From the NCBI GenBank assembly GCA_027053375.1, contig JALUJC010000214.1:1-9301 (forward strand): 9,301 nucleotides of DNA, in the 5' to 3' direction. Under the pieces are notes generated by a model. The model was not told the origin of the DNA. It was given only the letters and a program-made list of their open reading frames with translations, and made no database searches. Shown here piece after piece: positions 6,155 to 9,301 of the stretch. Source of the DNA: Caldifarciminota bacterium. GTDB lineage: Bacteria > Hydrothermota > Hydrothermia > S141-80. The position numbers and the translations under genes are program-made. Within the stretch, counting starts at the first letter, position 1, and each line of letters opens with the position of its first letter.

Positions 6155-6723
6155 GGTTGTTGCTCCCTTGTTTCCATCAGAAGGTGAAACCACCGCCGGG
6201 CGGGTTCAACAGCCTCCAGAGCTGCCTGTGTGGCAGGGTGGTTCCAGATGTCGTCAAAACGGTGACCGGTCAGGCGTTCATAATGGAGTGTCTGGAGAAG
6301 CAGATCCAGACGATCGGCAGCCCGAACCACACGCGCGACAAGGGTTTCGCCTTCTTCAAAGGTTTCCCACAGTCGGGCATATCGTTCACGGAGAGAATGT
6401 GGGAGAGGAGAGAGTACACGAACCACCGCGGCCTGTTCAGCCTGCTTCACCCGGTCCACGCCAAGAAGTTCGCGGGCTTCATAATGCAGATCACCCAGGC
6501 GGCACTCCCCCAGTTCATGGAGGAGTGCCATCTTCAAAGCTTCCAGCTGTTCGTTTTCAGGAAGGCCCATCTCATCCGCCAGCACCATGGCCCAGATGGC
6601 CACAGCAAAACTGTGATCTGCGATGTGCTCGGCATCCGGGAGCCCGAAATGAAGAAAGCCTGCCCGTCGGAGGCGTTTCAGTCGGAGGATGTCCTGTGCG
6701 AAGGTGCGGAAAGCCCCTTCCAT
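6151..6723 (-). CDS. HD-domain phosphohydrolase, YfbR/HDDC2-like 5'-nucleotidase family, with HD changed to HE
   Basis: A 190-residue cytoplasmic metal-dependent phosphohydrolase of the HD_3 group. Characterised relatives (YfbR, HDDC2) remove the 5' phosphate from deoxynucleoside monophosphates; that activity is inferred here. Features in order are [25 protein letters not shown] (15-39, seen in pieces) with metal ligand H37, then [14 protein letters not shown] (66-79), the family's HD..E..GD block, and [10 protein letters not shown] (135-144) supplying the last aspartate. The usual HD pair reads H69-E70, a conservative but ligand-level change (codon GAA). The ATG at 6723 lies 46 nt inside the end of def and has no clear Shine-Dalgarno, so translation is probably coupled. 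The stop shares ATGA with the carboxyltransferase start. The trio is likely one operon. Confidence 0.82.
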   Translation of the reverse strand: MEGAFRTFAQDILRLKRLRRAGFLHFGLPDAEHIADHSFAVAIWAMVLADEMGLPENEQLEALKMALLHELGECRLGDLHYEARELLGVDRVKQAEQAAVVRVLSPLPHSLRERYARLWETFEEGETLVARVVRAADRLDLLLQTLHYERLTGHRFDDIWNHPATQAALEAVEPARRWFHLLMETREQQP

Positions 6724-7211
6724 TGAGCCAGCAACCGGGCGCGCTCCCGCAGGGGGAGGTGATCAATGAACAGAACGCCGTTCAGATGGTCGAGTTCGTG
6801 CTGAATCACGCGTGCATACAGATCTTCGGCATCAAAGGTGATGGTTTTCAGGGTGTCTTCCTCCAGAATCTGCGCGCGCACGCGAATTCGGGTATACCGC
6901 CCCACCGGAGCATACAGGCCGGGAAGCGAGAGACAACCCTCTTCCGCCACATCCCAGCCCTCTTTTGCAAGGATTTCAGGATTGATAAAGACCCGGGGAG
7001 CGTCTCCCAGTTCCAGTGCAGGAAGGTTGATCACAAAGAGACGACGGAGGACCCCGATCTGTGGAGCAGCGAGACCCAGCCCATCTGCTGCTTCCATGGT
7101 GTGGACCAGTTCTTTTATCCAGCGATGCAGATTGTGGTCCACCTGGTCCACGGGTTCAGCCCGTTGCCGCAATACAGGATCCCCAAACAGGCGAATGGGC
7201 ACCACACTCAT
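6678..7211 (-). CDS. def: Peptide deformylase
   Basis: Removes the formyl group from the N-terminal methionine of nascent proteins at the ribosome. All three metalloenzyme motifs are intact. Numbered from the upstream GTG at 7220 (subtract 3 for the ATG start), they are GLGLAAPQIG (47-56), EEGCLSLPG (93-101) with the metal-binding Cys, and QHELDHLNG (140-148) with the HExxH-type histidines and catalytic Glu. I prefer the ATG at 7211 (177 residues) because GAGGAG lies 8 nt before it, while the GTG at 7220 abuts that same site; the protein then begins MSVVPIRLFGDPVLR, a normal deformylase start. The C-terminus extends about 12 residues past the core helix and its coding sequence overlaps the next gene by 46 nt. 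It is the first gene of a minus-strand operon with a recognisable promoter. Confidence 0.95.
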   Translation of the reverse strand: MSVVPIRLFGDPVLRQRAEPVDQVDHNLHRWIKELVHTMEAADGLGLAAPQIGVLRRLFVINLPALELGDAPRVFINPEILAKEGWDVAEEGCLSLPGLYAPVGRYTRIRVRAQILEEDTLKTITFDAEDLYARVIQHELDHLNGVLFIDHLPLRERARLLAQWKGLSAPSHRTSSD

Positions 7212-7251
7212 TCTCCACACTCCTCATCAGTTTGATGGATCATCACCTTAA

Positions 7252-7280
7252 ATTATATAGGGTCGAGCACGGCATGTCTG
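7252..7280 (-). promoter_or_regulatory. sigma70-type promoter for the def operon
   Basis: On the minus strand a perfect TATAAT (plus positions 7252-7257) is preceded by CAGACA (7275-7280, 4/6 match to TTGACA) with exactly 17 nt between them. Transcription would start near 7245, giving a leader of about 34 nt before the def ATG at 7211. The promoter is divergent from the exbB promoter, with about 55 nt between the two -35 hexamers. Confidence 0.75.
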
Positions 7281-7335
7281 GTGGGTCTCTTGAGATCCAT
7301 GGCATTACTATCGCAAACACTGCGCAGACGCGTCC

Positions 7336-7364
7336 TTGACAAGCCTATAGGAGGTGCCTATAAT
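7336..7364 (+). promoter_or_regulatory. Consensus sigma70 promoter for the exbB-exbD-exbD-tonB operon
   Basis: TTGACA (7336-7341) and TATAAT (7359-7364) are both perfect matches to consensus with the ideal 17-nt spacing. Transcription would begin around 7371, leaving a leader of about 36 nt with a GCGGAGG site (7391-7397) before the exbB ATG at 7407. A promoter this strong in front of an energy-transducing operon suggests that a repressor normally limits it. Confidence 0.9.
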
Positions 7365-7367
7365 AGG
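7344..7367. promoter_or_regulatory. Paired palindromes over the exbB promoter, possible operator
   Basis: CCTATAGG (7344-7351) is a perfect 8-bp palindrome in the promoter spacer. CCTATAATAGG (7357-7367) is a palindrome with 5-bp arms around a single A and contains the whole -10 hexamer. The shared GCCTATA start of each repeats with a 13-nt period. A regulator bound here would block the -10. A CCTATA half-site also overlaps the -10 of the divergent def promoter (7256-7261, minus orientation). Chance is possible because -10 hexamers themselves supply TATA. Confidence 0.35.
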
Positions 7368-7406
7368 GTGCGAACAACCCATACCAAACAGCGGAGGTTT
7401 GCGAGA

Positions 7407-8042
7407 ATGGGCGGTCTCGTTGATTATTTCAATAAGGGTGGCCCAATGATGTGGCCCCTTCTCGTCCTGGCGATCATCGGCCTTGCGATCGTCTTTGAAC
7501 GTCTCATCACCCTTTACATCCGTGCGGGCAAAAAGCCCTCACAGATCGTGGATCAGGTGATTGACCTCTTCGAGAATCAGGGAATGGAAGAGGTCCTGGA
7601 TTATCTCCGTCGGGAACCCAGTCCTGTGGCCAAGGTGATTCTTCACGGGCTTGAGCGTGTGGAAAAGGGACGTCTCGTGGTTGAGGAGGCAATGGCGCAG
7701 AAAGCAGCGTCTGAACTGGCATTTCTCGACCGCGGGATGGTTTACCTGACCGCCATCGCCACCCTGGCCCCCATCCTCGGGTTCCTCGGAACGGTGACCG
7801 GAATGATTCGTGCATTCCAGGCCATCGCAGTGGCGGGAGAAGTGGAGCCCAGCCTGGTGGCAGGGGGTATTTCCGAAGCCCTGATCACCACCGCGACGGG
7901 TCTGATCATCGCTGCACCGGTGGCCTTCTTCTATGCGGTGTTCACCTCAAGAATCAATGGATTCCTCCGTTCGATGGAAGAAGCAACCAACGGTCTCGTG
8001 GAGTACCTCCTGGAACGTGGGGTGCTCACCGAGGGATACTAA
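7407..8042 (+). CDS. exbB: ExbB/TolQ/MotA-family proton channel protein (ExbB)
   Basis: Inner-membrane channel subunit of 211 residues that, with ExbD, converts proton flow into work on TonB. Three transmembrane segments are visible: about 14-36, 111-135 (TAIATLAPILGFLGTVTGMI) and 157-180 (EALITTATGLIIAAPVAFFY). A cytoplasmic loop of about 75 residues separates the first two. The conserved LGTVTGMI..F and G(I)SEAL.TTATGL motifs of ExbB/TolQ proteins are intact, including the channel-lining threonines. The ATG at 7407 follows GCGGAGG by 9 nt and lies downstream of the promoter; the same frame is open further upstream, but that part is the promoter region. ExbB is chosen over TolQ because two ExbD genes and a TonB-like gene follow and no TolA/TolB/Pal gene is seen. 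Confidence 0.93.
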   Translation: MGGLVDYFNKGGPMMWPLLVLAIIGLAIVFERLITLYIRAGKKPSQIVDQVIDLFENQGMEEVLDYLRREPSPVAKVILHGLERVEKGRLVVEEAMAQKAASELAFLDRGMVYLTAIATLAPILGFLGTVTGMIRAFQAIAVAGEVEPSLVAGGISEALITTATGLIIAAPVAFFYAVFTSRINGFLRSMEEATNGLVEYLLERGVLTEGY

Positions 8043-8054
8043 GGAGTCGTTGTC

Positions 8055-8480
8055 ATGATGCGACTTCGCCGTCCGATGGCCATGCAGGAGGCGGAAATTC
8101 CCACGGCATCCATGGCGGACATTTCCTTCCTCCTGATTGTGTTTTTCATGGCCACGGCGGTGTTTGCCCGGGATAAGGGGATGAAACTGGCGGTCCCTCC
8201 GAAAACCGAAGAGACCAAAGTGGTGAAGTTGAGTGGGAAGAAGTTGATGAAGATCTCCATCAACGATCAGGGGCAGGTTTTCGTGGGGGATCAACCTGTG
8301 GAAGTTTCACAGATTCCTGATCTGGTGCGACAACACCTGGCGGAAACCCCGGATGCGGTGATCCTGATTCGTACGCATGAGCGTGCCCCTTATGGACGGA
8401 TGATTCAGGTATTTGACGAAGTGCGTAAGGTGCCGGAGGCAACCCGGGTGGCGCTGAAGTCCATTCGGGCGGAATCCTGA
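8055..8480 (+). CDS. exbD: Biopolymer transport protein ExbD, first copy
   Basis: A 141-residue protein with a short cytoplasmic N-terminus, one transmembrane helix (about 22-38, DISFLLIVFFMATAVF) and a periplasmic domain. D22 at the start of the helix matches the protonatable aspartate of ExbD. The block before it, IPTASMAD (15-22), is almost the same in the second copy. The C-terminal domain (about 60-141) has the usual beta-alpha pattern, including PDAVILIRTHERAPYG (99-114), where relatives typically have an I.ad..vpyg motif. AAGGAG at 8041-8046, overlapping the exbB stop codon, lies 8 nt before the ATG. The gap to exbB is 12 nt. Confidence 0.92.
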   Translation: MMRLRRPMAMQEAEIPTASMADISFLLIVFFMATAVFARDKGMKLAVPPKTEETKVVKLSGKKLMKISINDQGQVFVGDQPVEVSQIPDLVRQHLAETPDAVILIRTHERAPYGRMIQVFDEVRKVPEATRVALKSIRAES

Positions 8481-8492
8481 GAGGAGGCATCC

Positions 8493-8921
8493 ATGCCCCG
8501 TCTGATTAAAGAGAGCAAACGTGAAGGTCGGGTGTTGATCCCTACAGCATCCATGTCCGACATCGCCACCCTGCTGATCATTTTCTTTGTGCTGACCACC
8601 GTCTTTCGAAAGGAAGTGGGACTGAAGGTCATTCTCCCTCAGGCTGCCAATACCGAGCGCATTCTGAAAAGCCGGGATCTGGCAAACATTTACATTGATA
8701 AAGAAGGGCGGATCTCAGTGGACGATAAGCTGGTGGATCCTGACCGTATCCGGACCATCTTTCGTGCGAAATACAGCGAGAACACAGCGCTGATTGTGCA
8801 GATCAAGGCCGACGAACAGGCACCGTACGGGCCTGTAGACAAGGTGATTGTGGCCCTTCGGGAAGGGATGCGCGATGCGCCGCAGATCCGCATCGTGTTT
8901 GCGACCCTACCCAAACGCTGA
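8493..8921 (+). CDS. exbD: Biopolymer transport protein ExbD, second copy
   Basis: A 142-residue ExbD paralogue. The cytoplasmic N-terminus is more basic (MPRLIKESKREGRV) than in the first copy. It is followed by IPTASMSDIATLLIIFFVLTT (16-36, seen in pieces), with the proton-carrying aspartate at D23. The periplasmic domain contains NIYIDKEGRISVDD (65-78) and ALIVQIKADEQAPYGPV (99-115). The two ExbDs share the membrane motif but differ through the periplasmic domain, so they are probably two specialised subunits of one complex rather than a recent duplicate. GGAGG lies 5 nt before the ATG, and the gap to the first copy is 12 nt. Confidence 0.92.
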   Translation: MPRLIKESKREGRVLIPTASMSDIATLLIIFFVLTTVFRKEVGLKVILPQAANTERILKSRDLANIYIDKEGRISVDDKLVDPDRIRTIFRAKYSENTALIVQIKADEQAPYGPVDKVIVALREGMRDAPQIRIVFATLPKR

Positions 8922-8939
8922 GGGCCGGGGAGGCGGAAG

Positions 8940-9301
8940 ATGCGAGAACACCGTACGGTGGAAAATGTGGACCTGGAGCAGGAATATCCCCGGAATATGC
9001 AGCTGGGGATTACCATCACCCTGGTGCTTTTGATCGGGATGTTCCTGGGTGTGCGGGGTCTGGAGGTGTCTCCATACCATCCATCCTCGGAATTTGAGGT
9101 GATGTCCGAGGAAGTGGATCTGGTCACCACAGAAGTGGAAGAACCCCCACCCCCGCCCAAACCCAAAGTGGAGGTGGAAGAAGCCACCACCGAAGAGCCG
9201 AACGCGGACGAAAACGCTACTGAAGAAGCGCCCGCCGGTGACGAGGGCACGGCAACCGAAGCGACGGAAGAAGCGCCCGCAGACGATGCGGCCACCGAGC
9301 A
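8940..9301 (+). CDS. tonB: TonB-like energy transducer, N-terminal part (runs off the window)
   Basis: The first 120 codons of a membrane-anchored protein. A 20-residue cytoplasmic tail precedes one transmembrane helix (about 22-38, LGITITLVLLIGMFLGV). After it comes a periplasmic segment with VEEPPPPPKPKVEVEE (67-81, seen in pieces), the proline-lysine stretch typical of TonB. Beyond that the linker turns into Glu/Thr/Ala-rich sequence with a 15-residue imperfect repeat. The C-terminal TonB domain, which would contact receptors, lies outside the window, so the call depends on position after exbB-exbD-exbD and on the N-terminal layout. GGGGAGG stands 6 nt before the ATG; the gap to exbD is 18 nt. 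No SHLS-type histidine is seen in the helix. Confidence 0.78.
   Translation, partial: MREHRTVENVDLEQEYPRNMQLGITITLVLLIGMFLGVRGLEVSPYHPSSEFEVMSEEVDLVTTEVEEPPPPPKPKVEVEEATTEEPNADENATEEAPAGDEGTATEATEEAPADDAATE
9216..9301 (+). repeat. Imperfect tandem repeat in the TonB-like linker (45-nt / 15-residue unit)
   Basis: The first unit reads ATEEAPAGDEGTATE (residues 93-107). The second begins ATEEAPADDAATE (108-120) and is cut off by the window end. At DNA level GAAGAAGCGCCCGC occurs at 9222-9235 and again at 9267-9280, exactly 45 nt apart. The array may continue beyond the window. Its acidic composition is unlike the Pro/Lys stretch just before it. Confidence 0.75.

Noticed and set aside
6678..7211. 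Peptide deformylase as the missing formylaminopyrimidine deformylase
   Set aside because: Its three motifs are those of a standard ribosome-associated deformylase, it is on the other strand in a different operon, and the known pyrimidine deformylation enzyme is an unrelated amidohydrolase.
5862..7235. Long plus-strand open frame opposite the carboxyltransferase, HD and def genes
   Set aside because: It spans three well-supported minus-strand genes and reads as disordered sequence without any domain.
7281..7406. Upstream start for exbB
   Set aside because: This stretch contains the consensus promoter and leader. The protein aligns with the ExbB pattern from the ATG at 7407, which has the ribosome binding site.
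7407..8042. MotA or TolQ identity for the ExbB-like gene
   Set aside because: It lacks the four-helix layout of MotA. The following genes are two ExbDs and a TonB-like protein, with no Tol-Pal partner in view, though TolQ cannot be fully excluded from sequence alone.
8690..9295. Minus-strand Ser/Ala-rich open frame opposite exbD and the TonB-like gene
   Set aside because: Its Ser-rich composition is the mirror of the acidic linker codons, and the plus-strand genes are clear.

Overview
The window comes from a diderm (Gram-negative-type) bacterium with a moderately GC-rich genome. The evidence is exported proteins with Sec-type signal peptides, a probable outer-membrane beta-barrel protein and an ExbB/ExbD/TonB energy-transfer operon. 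Canonical sigma70-type promoters and GGAGG-type ribosome binding sites are present. I cannot place the organism in a named phylum from sequence alone. I see no tRNA, rRNA, insertion sequence, CRISPR array or phage gene; this looks like compact chromosomal DNA.

Layout. (a) 1-54, minus: the first 18 codons of an exported protein that runs off the window. (b) 158-4540, plus: a thiamin-precursor uptake and salvage cluster, in the order ABC ATPase (thiZ), permease (thiX), TPP riboswitch, periplasmic pyrimidine-binding protein (thiY), aminopyrimidine aminohydrolase (tenA) and a 402-residue exported beta-rich protein that is probably an outer-membrane barrel. Every gene junction except thiX/thiY is a 4-nt stop/start overlap. 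The riboswitch sits in the middle of the cluster, with its own -10 element. It carries a hand-foldable switch in which the 3' side of the aptamer and the thiY Shine-Dalgarno compete for the same CTTCCC(C) strand. (c) 4567-4593: a perfect GC-rich hairpin between convergent genes. (d) 7211-4598, minus: peptide deformylase, an HD-domain nucleotidase-like protein and an acyl-CoA carboxylase carboxyltransferase, overlapping and probably one transcript. (e) 7212-7406: a divergent promoter region. It has a perfect-consensus promoter for the Ton operon, overlaid by two short palindromes, and a good minus-strand promoter for def. (f) 7407 to the end, plus: exbB, two different exbD genes and the start of a TonB-like protein with an acidic, repeat-containing periplasmic linker.

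How the genes work together. The thi cluster reads as a complete route for a thiamin pyrimidine precursor: an outer-membrane pore (inferred), periplasmic capture by ThiY, import by ThiX/ThiZ and hydrolysis to HMP by TenA. The substrate-specific parts are repressed by TPP. The Ton operon would energise TonB-dependent receptors encoded elsewhere.

The most interesting points are the TPP-controlled barrel protein, the mid-operon riboswitch with its by-eye translational switch, and the apparently leaderless start of thiZ. I see no clearly unknown multi-gene system.
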